DNA from: Pseudomonas sp.
GTDB taxonomy: Bacteria; Pseudomonadota; Gammaproteobacteria; Pseudomonadales; Pseudomonadaceae
NCBI RefSeq assembly: GCF_030698175.1
Contig: NZ_JAUYNT010000017.1
Location: 62,001 to 126,000, forward strand
Reading direction: 5' to 3'
Length of the DNA: 64,000 bases
Position numbers and translations under genes: made by a program. How positions within the stretch are numbered: position 1 is the first letter of the stretch; every line of letters begins with the position of its first letter. Below are positions 21,075-29,691 of this stretch, piece by piece. The notes below the pieces were generated by a model. The model saw only the letters and a list, made by a program, of their open reading frames with translations. It was not told where the DNA came from and ran no database searches.

Positions 21075-21704
21075 TTGTCGATTGGTGAAGTTGCACTGTT
21101 AATAGATGGCCCCTGCGGCCCCCTTGAAGCCCTCTATCAAGACCTGCCTGAGGCGCGCGGGCTGGCGCTGCTGTGTCATCCGCATCCGCTGTTCGCCGGC
21201 ACCATGCAAAACAAGGTGGTCACCACCCTGCAACGTACGGCCCGCGATGCAGGGTTAGCGACGCTGCGGTTTAACTTTCGCGGCGTTGGCAAGAGTGCCG
21301 GCAGCCATGATGAGGGTCGTGGCGAGATTGATGATGCTGAAGCCGCGGCGCGCTGGTTGCTGGCGCAGCAGCCGCAATTACCGCTGACGCTGCTGGGTTT
21401 CTCCTTTGGCTCCTGTGTCGCTGCCTGTCTGGCAGGGCGGTTGGAGGCTCAGGGCGTGGCCGTGCGGCAGCTATTTATGCTGGCGCCGCCGGTCGAGCGT
21501 TTTGCGGTTGAGGGTCAATTGCCTGAGCACGCTGAACTGACAATTATTCAGCCGATGGACGATGAGGTGGTCACTCCCGCCAAGGTGTACGCCTGGGTCG
21601 ACACACTGCAACGCCCCCATGAGCTGCTGAAAGTGGCAGAATGCGGCCACTTTTTTCACGGCAAGCTGACCGAACTGAAACAGCTAATGCTTGCCCGTCT
21701 TTGA
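21075..21704 (+). CDS. Alpha/beta-hydrolase family protein
   Basis: 209 residues. TTG at 21075 is chosen as start because GGAG (21064-21067) lies 7 bases upstream and no in-frame ATG is close. Features: LLCHPHPLFAGTMQNKVVTT (oxyanion-hole HPHP motif), FNFRGVGKSAGSHDEG, the nucleophile elbow GFSFGS and a late His in CGHFFHG. These identify a small serine hydrolase of the YfhR/dienelactone-hydrolase type with unknown substrate. It ends 26 bases before trpS. Confidence 0.85.
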   Translation: MSIGEVALLIDGPCGPLEALYQDLPEARGLALLCHPHPLFAGTMQNKVVTTLQRTARDAGLATLRFNFRGVGKSAGSHDEGRGEIDDAEAAARWLLAQQPQLPLTLLGFSFGSCVAACLAGRLEAQGVAVRQLFMLAPPVERFAVEGQLPEHAELTIIQPMDDEVVTPAKVYAWVDTLQRPHELLKVAECGHFFHGKLTELKQLMLARL

Positions 21705-21730
21705 GCCTACTCAAGTAAAGCGATCCCGTC

Positions 21731-23077
21731 ATGACCACACGAATCCTTACCGGCATCACCACCAGCGGCACGCCGCACTTAGGTAATTACGCCGGCGCAA
21801 TTCGCCCGGCGATTATTGCCAGTCGCCAAGCGGATGCCGAGTCGTTCTATTTTTTGGCCGACTATCACGCGCTGATCAAGTGCGATGATCCGGCGCGGAT
21901 TCAGCGTTCACGGCTGGAGATCGCCGCCACCTGGCTGGCCTGCGGACTGGACGTCAATAAGGCGACTTTCTATCGCCAATCGGATATTCCCGAGATCCCG
22001 GAACTCACCTGGCTGCTGACCTGTGTGGCCGGCAAAGGCCTGCTCAATCGCGCCCATGCCTACAAGGCTTCGGTGGATAAAAATCTGGCCGAGGGTGAAG
22101 ACCCGGACGCCGGCGTGACCATGGGGCTGTTCAGCTATCCGGTGCTGATGGCGGCGGACATCCTGATGTTCAATGCCCATCGGGTGCCGGTCGGTCGCGA
22201 CCAGATTCAGCATGTCGAGATGGCCCGTGACATCGCCCAGCGCTTCAATCATCTGTTTGGCGCTGGCAAGGAGCTGTTCACCTTGCCCGAGGCGCAGATC
22301 GAGGAGAGTGTGGCGACCTTGCCGGGCCTGGATGGGCGCAAGATGTCCAAGAGTTACGACAACACCATCCCTCTGTTTGGCACTGCCAAGCAGTTGAAGG
22401 AGGCGGTGGCGCGGATAGTCACCGACTCCAAGTTGCCCGGTGAGGCAAAAGATCCGGATAGCTCCAACCTGTTCACCCTGTACCAGGCTTTCTCCACCCC
22501 AACGCAGCAGGCCGAGTTTCGAGCCGAGTTGCTGGGTGGTTTGGCCTGGGGCGAGGCCAAGCAACGCTTGTTCGGGCTGCTGGATAACGAGCTGGGCGAG
22601 GCCCGTGAGCGCTATAGCGCATTGATTAATCGCCCCGATGATCTGGAAGATATTCTGCTGGCGGGCGCCGCCAAGGCGCGCAAAACGGCGACGCCATTTC
22701 TGGCCGAGTTGCGCGCTGCGGTTGGCCTGCGCTCGTTCCGTACCCAGGTGCAGGGTGGTGTTGGCGAGAAGAAAAAAGCCGCCAAGAGCGCCCGTTTCGT
22801 CAGCTTTCGCGAAGACGATGGCAGCTTTCGCTTCCGCTTGCTGGATGCCGCCGGCGAGCAATTGCTGCTGTCCAACTGCTTTGCCGATGGCAAAGCCGCC
22901 GGCCAAGTCAGCAAGCGTCTGCAATCGGGCGAGCCGCTGGATTTGCGCGAGCAGGGCGAAGGCTTTGGCCTGTGGCTGGATGCCGAGTGCGTGGCGCAGA
23001 GCCCGGTCTACGCCGATGCCGCCAGCCTGGCTGCGGCCATGGTCAGCCTGCGCGATGCGCTAAAACCGCAAGAGTAA
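21731..23077 (+). CDS. trpS: Tryptophanyl-tRNA synthetase with C-terminal extension
   Basis: 448 residues. The class I core (1-335) has a HIGH-like motif TPHLGNYAG and the KMSKS motif [10 protein letters not shown] and charges tRNA-Trp. About 100 further residues follow a basic linker ([12 protein letters not shown]): [20 protein letters not shown] and [18 protein letters not shown] resemble a DUF1508/YegP-type beta-sheet module. The extension makes the protein longer than the E. coli enzyme (334). I recall the same length in P. aeruginosa. Confidence 0.95.
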   Translation: MTTRILTGITTSGTPHLGNYAGAIRPAIIASRQADAESFYFLADYHALIKCDDPARIQRSRLEIAATWLACGLDVNKATFYRQSDIPEIPELTWLLTCVAGKGLLNRAHAYKASVDKNLAEGEDPDAGVTMGLFSYPVLMAADILMFNAHRVPVGRDQIQHVEMARDIAQRFNHLFGAGKELFTLPEAQIEESVATLPGLDGRKMSKSYDNTIPLFGTAKQLKEAVARIVTDSKLPGEAKDPDSSNLFTLYQAFSTPTQQAEFRAELLGGLAWGEAKQRLFGLLDNELGEARERYSALINRPDDLEDILLAGAAKARKTATPFLAELRAAVGLRSFRTQVQGGVGEKKKAAKSARFVSFREDDGSFRFRLLDAAGEQLLLSNCFADGKAAGQVSKRLQSGEPLDLREQGEGFGLWLDAECVAQSPVYADAASLAAAMVSLRDALKPQE

Positions 23078-23185
23078 CGCCGTTTGGTCGCACGCGAGGC
23101 CTTGCCGATTGCCATTCGGCGGGGCCGTCGCTACAGTGCCGGCCTGTTTTTTATCGTCGATCACGCAGGCCCTTCATTGCCGAAC

Positions 23186-24280
23186 ATGACTCCACTGCAG
23201 CGCTATCAGGCCGATTTGCAACGGCCTGAGTTCTTCCATGATGCCTCGCAGGAGATGGCCGTGCGCCATCTGCAGCGGCTGTATGATGACCTGGTGGCGG
23301 CGCACAAGCACCGGCCGGGACTGTTCAGCGGGTTGTTCGGTAAGAAATCCCAAGAGCCGATCAAGGGCCTGTACTTCTGGGGCGGTGTAGGGCGCGGCAA
23401 GACCTATTTGGTCGATACCTTCTTTGATGCCTTGCCGTTCAAAGAAAAGACCCGCACGCACTTTCACCGTTTTATGAAGCGGGTGCATGAAGAGCTGAAA
23501 AACTTCAGCGGCGAGAAAAATCCGCTGCCATTGATCGCCAAGCGCTTTGCCGCTGAGACCCGGGTGATTTGCTTCGATGAGTTCTTCGTCTCGGATATTA
23601 CCGATGCAATGATCCTGGCGACCTTGCTGGAAGAGCTGTTCAAGAACGGCGTGAGCCTGGTGGCCACTTCCAACATCGTTCCCGATGGTTTGTACAAGGA
23701 CGGTCTGCAGCGTGCGCGGTTTTTGCCGGCAATTGCCTTGCTGAAAATCCACACCGATATCGTCAATGTCGACAGCGGCGTTGACTACCGCTTGCGCGCC
23801 CTGGAGCAGGCCGAATTGTTTCACTGGCCGTTGGACGCCGCTGCCGAAGAAGGCCTGGAAAAGAGCTTCAAGAGCCTGCTGCCCGAGCATTGTGTGGTCG
23901 AAGAAAACCAGCCGCTGATGATCGAAAATCGCGCGATTGTGGCGCGCAAGGTCGGCGACGATGTGGCCTGGTTTGATTTTCGTGAGCTCTGCGACGGCCC
24001 ACGCAGCCAGAACGATTACATTGAGCTGGCCAAGATCTACCACGCCGTACTGATCTCCAATATCGAGCAAATGACCTCGGCCAAGGACGATATGGCCCGC
24101 CGTTTCGTCAATTTGGTCGATGAGTTCTACGACCGTAACGTGAAGCTGATTTTGTCGGCGGAAGTGGCGTTGAAAGACCTCTACACCGGCGGCCGGCTGG
24201 AATTTGAATTCCAGCGCACCCTCAGCCGCCTGTTGGAAATGCAGTCTCACGAGTTCTTGTCGCGCCCGCACAAGCCCTAG
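23186..24280 (+). CDS. zapE: AFG1-like ATPase, cell division protein ZapE
   Basis: 364 residues from the ATG at 23186 (MTPLQRYQADLQRPEFFHDA), the conserved family start; an open frame continues 102 bases upstream without typical sequence. Walker A GGVGRGKTYLVD and Walker B ICFDEFFVSDITDAM mark the AFG1 AAA family. ZapE interacts with FtsZ in E. coli and is needed when division occurs under heat or low oxygen. Confidence 0.93.
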   Translation: MTPLQRYQADLQRPEFFHDASQEMAVRHLQRLYDDLVAAHKHRPGLFSGLFGKKSQEPIKGLYFWGGVGRGKTYLVDTFFDALPFKEKTRTHFHRFMKRVHEELKNFSGEKNPLPLIAKRFAAETRVICFDEFFVSDITDAMILATLLEELFKNGVSLVATSNIVPDGLYKDGLQRARFLPAIALLKIHTDIVNVDSGVDYRLRALEQAELFHWPLDAAAEEGLEKSFKSLLPEHCVVEENQPLMIENRAIVARKVGDDVAWFDFRELCDGPRSQNDYIELAKIYHAVLISNIEQMTSAKDDMARRFVNLVDEFYDRNVKLILSAEVALKDLYTGGRLEFEFQRTLSRLLEMQSHEFLSRPHKP

Positions 24281-24309
24281 GGCTTGCAGCTAGATTGCTT
24301 GCAATAGAA

Positions 24310-24337
24310 AAAGGGCTTGCCAGTGGCAAGCCCTTTT
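24310..24337. terminator. Intrinsic terminator after zapE
   Basis: AAGGGCTTGCC pairs perfectly with GGCAAGCCCTT around a three-base AGT loop and is followed by six T; an A-run precedes the stem, so it can also serve the convergent gene. Confidence 0.88.
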
Positions 24338-24343
24338 TTGTTA

Positions 24344-24364
24344 CTCCCAACTCCCAACTCCCAA
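24344..24364. repeat. Heptamer triplet (CTCCCAA)x3
   Basis: Three perfect CTCCCAA units lie between the zapE terminator and the stop codon of the convergent gene. Read on the other strand they are TTGGGAG units, close in composition to the GGAAGTG triplet at 15354-15374. Confidence 0.7.
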
Positions 24365-24367
24365 CTG

Positions 24368-25333
24368 TCAGCGTTGGGCTGAGCTTTGCTCGAAGCTGGC
24401 CAGCAGCTTTTTGGCGTGGGCGACTTCCAGGGCTTCCATGGCGTTGATCGGTTTGAGCGAGGCGGCGAGTTTTAATTGTTCCAGGGCCTTTTCGTGTTCG
24501 TCATCGCCGTACACGTAAGTCAGGGCGTTGGCGTACTCGTAGTGGCCGATCGGTAGGTTGTTGGCTTGCTTGAACGAGCGAGCGAAGAACTGCTCCATCT
24601 TATCGGCGTCCACCCCGTAGGTCATGCCGCCGACAAAGGCGCCGACCTTGCGAATCACGCCGGCTTGGTAGCCGCCGTAGAGTGCCAGGGCGTAAGGCTG
24701 GTTGGGGGATTTTTTCAGCAGGGCATCGAGCTCTTCGGGGATTTCGCTGGTGTAGCCGCGTTTGAGCACCACGGCAATCGGTAGCTCCTCGCCAAGCCGG
24801 GCCTTGGCGTAAACCCGGCCGAACATCGCCATCGGGTCGGCGTTGACCAGCTCGCCGGCTTGGTCGGTGTAGCTGATCACTTCTTCCAGCAAGTGCTGTT
24901 TGCTGGCTTGGTCGGGAGCCAGGAACAGTGCGTAGATCACCTGGGCAAACATCGCCGGGACCTGGCCGCCAACGCCGAGTTTGAGGCCGTCAGCCTTGGC
25001 CTGGGCGAAATCGCCGCGAAACATCAGGCGCCAGACGTCTTGCAGTTTGGCCGCGTAGAGCTCGGCTTCTTCGGGCTTGCCGGTAAAGCCGGTGCCGGCC
25101 CTAACGGTCATTTCCAGAGCCTTGGGGTTTTGCGTGGCCATTTTCACTACCCAGTCGGCATCCGGGAAGGGGTAGTTGGCGCCAAAGCCGCGGGTCAGTT
25201 GCGGCCAGGCGCTGCGCAGTTTGTCGCCGGAATAGTCGTAGGCGCTTTGGTCTTGCGGGAAGGGTTTCCAGTTTTCGTCGGCGACAGCGTTCAGGCTGCA
25301 CAGGCCGAGCACGGCAAAGAGAAACTTACGCAT
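24368..25333 (-). CDS. Conserved exported protein of unknown function, helical-repeat type
   Basis: 321 residues with a clear signal peptide (MRKFLFAVLGLCSLNAVADE, cleavage near AVA-DE). The mature part looks all-helical with TPR-like pairs, for example ELYAAKLQDVWRLMFRGDF, KMEQFFARSFKQANNLPI and EKALEQLKLAASLKPINAME. I recognise no catalytic motif. By position it corresponds to the unnamed gene between zapE and the AraC-type regulator in P. aeruginosa. Probably a periplasmic scaffold or binding protein; function unknown. Confidence 0.8.
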   Translation of the reverse strand: MRKFLFAVLGLCSLNAVADENWKPFPQDQSAYDYSGDKLRSAWPQLTRGFGANYPFPDADWVVKMATQNPKALEMTVRAGTGFTGKPEEAELYAAKLQDVWRLMFRGDFAQAKADGLKLGVGGQVPAMFAQVIYALFLAPDQASKQHLLEEVISYTDQAGELVNADPMAMFGRVYAKARLGEELPIAVVLKRGYTSEIPEELDALLKKSPNQPYALALYGGYQAGVIRKVGAFVGGMTYGVDADKMEQFFARSFKQANNLPIGHYEYANALTYVYGDDEHEKALEQLKLAASLKPINAMEALEVAHAKKLLASFEQSSAQR

Positions 25334-25431
25334 GGCATAAACCTATTGTTGTTTTTGGGTGGGCCCTAGAGGGTTGCCCGATCATAGGTTGTGGGGCGCA
25401 GAGCAAAACCCATCCTAGGGATGGCGGTTGC

Positions 25432-26430
25432 TCACTCGCCCTGTTGCTGAAATTGCTTGCGGTATTGATTGGGCGACAACCCGGCGTGCTGGCGAAACAG
25501 CCGGGCGAAGAAGCTGGCGTCGTCGTAACCGACGTCATAACTGATGGTCTTGATGCTTTTGCGGGTGGCCGACAGCAAGCTTTTGGCGGTTTCGATGCGC
25601 AGGCGTTGCAGGTAATGCAGAGGTTTATCGCCGGTTGCCGCCTGAAAGCGCCGCATAAAATTGCGGATGCTCATGCTGTGGGCGCGGGCGACATCTTCGA
25701 AGCGAAACTTTTCGGCAAAATGCTCTTCGAGCCATTGCTGGATCTGCAGGATGGACACGTCCAGATGCAGCTTCTGGCCGCCAAAACCGATGCGGCCAGG
25801 GCTGTAGCTGCGCTGCACTTCATACAAAATATCGCGGGCCACCGCTTGCGCCACGCCAGCGCCGCAAAAGCGCTCGATCAGGTAGATGTACAGGTCGCAG
25901 GCTGAGGTGGTGCCGCCGGCGCAGTACAGGTTGTCGGCATCGGTGAGATGTTTTTCTTGGTTCAGCAGCACCTGTGGAAAGCGCTGGCTGAATTCGCGGA
26001 AAAACCGCCAGTAGGTGGTTGCCTCTTTGCCGTCGAGCAGCCCGGCTTCGGCCATCCAGAATACCCCGGTGGCTTCGCCGCAAATGGCTGCGCCGGCGGC
26101 GTGGCGTGTGCGCAGCCAGCCGAGTACTTGCGGGTGGCGGGCCGAGAGGGCGTCAAAGTCATCCCAGAAGGCCGGCAGGATGATGATGTCGGCGTCATCC
26201 AGGCCGCTATCCACCGGGATCACCACGTCGCTGAAGCTGCGCACCGCCAGGTCGTCGGGGCTGACCAGATGAATCTCGAACGAAGGCGTCAGGCCGCGAC
26301 CTTGTTGTTTGCCGTAACGCAGGCTGGCCATGTGGAAGAAGTCTTTGGCCTGCAGCAGGGTCGAGGCAAAGACCCCTTCGGTGGCAAGGATGCTGACGCG
26401 CTTGAGTGGCGTGGACGGCGAGCTGGGCAT
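25432..26430 (-). CDS. GlxA-family AraC-type transcriptional regulator
   Basis: 332 residues. The N-terminal 200 residues form a DJ-1/PfpI-like amidotransferase fold (VSILATEGVFASTLLQAKDF; DADIIILPAFWDD), usually non-catalytic in regulators. The C-terminal 100 residues carry two AraC helix-turn-helix motifs, ending in FARLFRQHAGLSPNQYRKQF. Relatives in Pseudomonas control quaternary-amine or amino-acid catabolism, but the ligand cannot be read here. It is divergent from an acyl-CoA dehydrogenase. No clear ribosome site precedes the ATG, and an 11-G run lies 25-35 bases upstream. Confidence 0.9.
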   Translation of the reverse strand: MPSSPSTPLKRVSILATEGVFASTLLQAKDFFHMASLRYGKQQGRGLTPSFEIHLVSPDDLAVRSFSDVVIPVDSGLDDADIIILPAFWDDFDALSARHPQVLGWLRTRHAAGAAICGEATGVFWMAEAGLLDGKEATTYWRFFREFSQRFPQVLLNQEKHLTDADNLYCAGGTTSACDLYIYLIERFCGAGVAQAVARDILYEVQRSYSPGRIGFGGQKLHLDVSILQIQQWLEEHFAEKFRFEDVARAHSMSIRNFMRRFQAATGDKPLHYLQRLRIETAKSLLSATRKSIKTISYDVGYDDASFFARLFRQHAGLSPNQYRKQFQQQGE

Positions 26431-26454
26431 GAAATATTCTTATTTTGTGAGTTC

Positions 26455-26465
26455 GGGGGGGGGGG
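26455..26465. repeat. G11 homopolymer upstream of the GlxA-type regulator
   Basis: Eleven consecutive G on the plus strand (C11 on the regulator's coding strand), 25-35 bases before its ATG. A tract of this length is prone to slippage and falls where it could alter promoter spacing or the 5' leader. Confidence 0.8.
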
Positions 26466-26589
26466 ATGGTCAGTAGACGGCTGGATCGTCTTATTTATTG
26501 GCCGATGTGTCCAGTGTGATGGGTTGGCGGACTGACCTACAGTCGCGGCTTGCTGTTATTTGTCCTCTGCTTTGCCTTTAGGTGCCGTC

Positions 26590-27726
26590 ATGATCCCCAG
26601 AACTATTTTCAGCTCCGAGCACGAACAGTTTCGCGAAAGCGTGCGCAAATTTCTCGAGCAGGAGGCGGTGCCTTTCCATGCGCAGTGGGAGAAGGATGGT
26701 CATATCGACCGGGCGCTGTGGAATAAAGCCGGAGATGCCGGAATGCTCTGCTCGCATATCCCTGAAGAGTACGGCGGCATGGCGGCAGACTTTCTTTTCA
26801 GTACCGTGGTGATTGAGGAAATCAGTCGCCTGGGGCTGAGTGGTATCGGTTTTTCGCTGCACTCCGACATAGTCGCCCCATATATCCTGCATTACGGCTC
26901 CGAGGCACTGAAACTCAAGTACCTGCCCAAGTTGGTTTCCGGTGAAATGGTCACTGCCATCGCCATGACTGAGCCTGGCGCAGGCTCGGATTTGCAAGGG
27001 GTGAAAACCACTGCGGTGCTGGATGGTGATGAGTATGTGATCAACGGTTCGAAGACCTTTATCACCAACGGCTTTCTGGCTGACCTAGTGGTGGTGGTGG
27101 CTAAAACCGATCCGAAAGCCGGAGCCAAAGGCACCAGCCTGTTTTTGGTTGAGGCGAATGCACCGGGTTTCACCAAGGGCAAACGCCTGGAAAAAGTCGG
27201 CATGAAGGCGCAGGACACCTCCGAGCTGTTCTTTCAGGATGTGCGCATTCCGAAGGAAAACCTGCTTGGTCAGGCCGGTATGGGTTTCGCGTATTTGATG
27301 CAGGAGTTGCCACAGGAGCGCCTGACCGTGGGTGTCGGTGCGCTGGCCTCGGCCGAGGCGGCGTTGCGCTGGACGTTGGATTACACCCGCGAACGTAAAG
27401 CTTTCGGTAAGCCTGTGGCGGATTTTCAGAATACCCGCTTCAAGCTGGCGGAGATCGCTACCGAGGTGCAGATCGGCCGTGTGTTTGTCGACAAGTGCTT
27501 GGAGTTGCATCTGCAAGGCAAGCTCGATGTGCCGACCGCGGCGATGCTCAAATACTGGGGCACCGACCTGCAATGCAAGGTGCTCGATGAGTGCGTGCAG
27601 CTGCACGGTGGCTATGGCTATATGTGGGAATACCCGGTGGCACGGGCCTGGGCGGACGCGCGGGTGCAGCGGATTTACGCCGGCACCAATGAGATCATGA
27701 AAGAGATCATTGCCCGTTCGCTGTAG
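26590..27726 (+). CDS. Acyl-CoA dehydrogenase
   Basis: 378 residues from the ATG at 26590 (MIPRTIFSSEHEQFRESVRK). FAD enzyme with MTEPGAGSDLQGVKT, QLHGGYGYMWEYPVARAWAD and IYAGTNEIMKEII. The position that holds the catalytic Glu in short/medium-chain enzymes (YEGT) is Ala here (YAGT), which fits the long-chain/isovaleryl type whose base lies elsewhere; this is inference. It oxidises acyl-CoA to enoyl-CoA in fatty-acid or branched-chain catabolism. The divergent GlxA-type gene may regulate it. Confidence 0.92.
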   Translation: MIPRTIFSSEHEQFRESVRKFLEQEAVPFHAQWEKDGHIDRALWNKAGDAGMLCSHIPEEYGGMAADFLFSTVVIEEISRLGLSGIGFSLHSDIVAPYILHYGSEALKLKYLPKLVSGEMVTAIAMTEPGAGSDLQGVKTTAVLDGDEYVINGSKTFITNGFLADLVVVVAKTDPKAGAKGTSLFLVEANAPGFTKGKRLEKVGMKAQDTSELFFQDVRIPKENLLGQAGMGFAYLMQELPQERLTVGVGALASAEAALRWTLDYTRERKAFGKPVADFQNTRFKLAEIATEVQIGRVFVDKCLELHLQGKLDVPTAAMLKYWGTDLQCKVLDECVQLHGGYGYMWEYPVARAWADARVQRIYAGTNEIMKEIIARSL

Positions 27727-27937
27727 CTTTAATCGCCCGTCCTTGGGCGCTGGCCTTGTTTTTGCGCTTAGCAAAGCAGGGCTTTTGTTAAATTTATAAC
27801 GATTCAGGTTGAATTTTTCCCTGCAATCGGCATAATTCCGCAGCTGTTTTTCGGCGGGGGATGCCAAGCCCGCTGATTTGTCGTAACGGACGCGATGACC
27901 CGAGCCCCGATAGCGTCCGTGTTCGGCTGTCTTTGAC

Positions 27938-27966
27938 TTGTCAAAGTCCGCATTATTTAGTAAGAT
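27938..27966 (+). promoter_or_regulatory. Candidate promoter of rplM-rpsI
   Basis: TTGTCA (27938-27943), exactly 17 bases, then TAAGAT (27961-27966). Transcription would start near 27973, 35 bases before the rplM ATG. No second promoter is obvious in the 281-base gap. Confidence 0.5.
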
Positions 27967-28007
27967 CCGCCGTCTAATTTTCAGGGCGGCCCCTGAGGCT
28001 ATAAAGA

Positions 28008-28436
28008 ATGAAAACTTTTACTGCTAAACCGGAAACTGTTAAGCGCGACTGGTTCGTCGTCGACGCTGCAGGTCAGACTCTGGGTCGTCTGGCCACCGAG
28101 ATCGCTAGTCGTCTACGTGGCAAGCACAAGCCTGAGTTCACCCCGCACGTTGATACTGGCGACTATATTGTCGTCATCAACGCTGAGCAGATTCGTGTGA
28201 CCGGCGCAAAAACTACTGACAAAATGTACTACTCGCACTCCGGTTTCCCGGGTGGCATCAAGTCGATCAACTTTGAAAAGTTGCTCGCCAAGCAGCCAGA
28301 GCGTGTGCTCGAGACCGCGGTTAAGGGCATGTTGCCTAAGAACGTGCTGGGTCGCGACATGTACCGTAAGCTGAAAGTGTATGCGGGCGCTGTTCACCCT
28401 CACACTGCTCAGCAGCCCCAAGAACTGAAGTTTTAA
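28008..28436 (+). CDS. rplM: 50S ribosomal protein L13
   Basis: 142 residues, standard length. Landmarks: [47 protein letters not shown] and [20 protein letters not shown]13 is an early assembly protein of the large subunit. It forms the usual two-gene operon with rpsI 14 bases downstream. Confidence 0.98.
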   Translation: MKTFTAKPETVKRDWFVVDAAGQTLGRLATEIASRLRGKHKPEFTPHVDTGDYIVVINAEQIRVTGAKTTDKMYYSHSGFPGGIKSINFEKLLAKQPERVLETAVKGMLPKNVLGRDMYRKLKVYAGAVHPHTAQQPQELKF

Positions 28437-28450
28437 CGGAATAGTTCATT

Positions 28451-28843
28451 ATGTCGGCGACTCAAAATTACGGCACTGGCCGTCGCAAGACTGCAACCGC
28501 TCGCGTTTTCATGCGTGCGGGCACTGGCAAAATCTCGATCAATAACCGCACTCTGGAGAATTTCTTCGGTCGCGAAACTGCCCGTATGGTAGTTCGTCAG
28601 CCGCTGGAGTTGACCGAGACTGTCGAGAAGTTCGACCTCTTCATCACCGTTGCTGGTGGTGGCGTGAGCGGTCAAGCGGGCGCAATCCGTCACGGCATTA
28701 CTCGTGCCTTGATGGACTACGACGAATCGCTGCGTCCTGCTCTGCGCAAGGCCGGCTTCGTGACTCGCGATGCACGTGAAGTAGAGCGTAAGAAAGTGGG
28801 TCTGCGTAAAGCGCGTAAGCGTCCGCAGTACTCGAAGCGTTAA
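28451..28843 (+). CDS. rpsI: 30S ribosomal protein S9
   Basis: 130 residues ending in the basic tail [11 protein letters not shown] that reaches the P-site t[23 protein letters not shown] and [19 protein letters not shown] are the family motifs. Cotranscribed with rplM and followed by a strong terminator. Confidence 0.98.
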   Translation: MSATQNYGTGRRKTATARVFMRAGTGKISINNRTLENFFGRETARMVVRQPLELTETVEKFDLFITVAGGGVSGQAGAIRHGITRALMDYDESLRPALRKAGFVTRDAREVERKKVGLRKARKRPQYSKR

Positions 28844-28857
28844 TTCGCTGCTACGCT

Positions 28858-28899
28858 CAAAAAACGCCCAGGGCCTTCGCGGAACTGGGCGTTTTTTTT
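28858..28899 (+). terminator. Intrinsic terminator after rpsI
   Basis: ACGCCCAG (28864-28871) pairs with CTGGGCGT (28885-28892) around a 13-base loop and is followed by a run of eight T. It closes the rplM-rpsI operon. Confidence 0.85.
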
Positions 28900-29097
28900 A
28901 TCTGCATATTTGTTCTGCGGCAACTTGCCGCAGCCGCTAAAGTCGCGGCTGGCAAGGCTTTCGGTGGATTTGTATCGAGCTATTGCCTTGTCAGGTATGG
29001 GGCTTTTCTTTACCATCGAGCAAATTTTTTGCGTAGTTCGAAATTTACTTAGTAGACGCCTGAATAACAGGCCACAAAGCTGATGGGAGACGACTGA

Positions 29098-29691
29098 ATG
29101 AGCAATGACGGCGTGAATACTGGCCGGCGTCGCTTCCTCGTAGCAGCCACTTCGGTGGTTGGTGCAGCAGGAGCGGTGGGTGCTGCGGTCCCGTTTGTGG
29201 GGTCGTGGTTCCCGAGTGCCAAGGCTAAGGCCGCTGGTGCCCCGGTTAAGGTAAATATCAGCAAGATCGAGCCCGGTCAGCAGATTGTTGCTGAGTGGCG
29301 TGGTCAGCCGGTATTTATCCTCAGCCGGACAGAAGAGATGTTGGCGGGGCTGCCCAAGCTCAATGCTGAGTTGGCCGATCCAGACTCGAAAGCATCAGAG
29401 CAGCCGACTTACGTAAATGCACAAACTCGTTCGTCCAAGCCGGGGATTCTGATCTTGGTTGGTCTGTGCACTCATTTGGGTTGCTCGCCGTCCTTCCGTC
29501 CGGAAGTTGCGCCGGCTGACCTTGGCGCGCAGTGGGTGGGTGGTTATTTCTGTCCGTGTCACGGCTCGCGTTATGACCTTGCAGGGCGTGTGTACAAATC
29601 GCAGCCTGCGCCGTTGAACCTGCCGGTACCACCGCATTCTTACGAGTCGGCGGATGTGGTCGTCCTCGGCGTGGACCAGGAGAAAGCTTGA
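29098..29691 (+). CDS. petA: Ubiquinol-cytochrome c reductase, Rieske iron-sulfur subunit
   Basis: 197 residues. The N-terminus has a Tat-type signal (TGRRRFLVAATSVVGAAGAV) that doubles as membrane anchor. The [2Fe-2S] ligands are in CTHLGC and CPCHGS. It carries electrons from ubiquinol at the Qo site to cytochrome c1. The gene is preceded by a GGGAG ribosome site and its stop overlaps the petB ATG by one base. Confidence 0.97.
   Translation: MSNDGVNTGRRRFLVAATSVVGAAGAVGAAVPFVGSWFPSAKAKAAGAPVKVNISKIEPGQQIVAEWRGQPVFILSRTEEMLAGLPKLNAELADPDSKASEQPTYVNAQTRSSKPGILILVGLCTHLGCSPSFRPEVAPADLGAQWVGGYFCPCHGSRYDLAGRVYKSQPAPLNLPVPPHSYESADVVVLGVDQEKA

Noticed and set aside
26431..26589. Insertion-sequence remnant around the G11 tract
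   Set aside because: No inverted ends, target duplication or transposase fragment could be seen in the gap.
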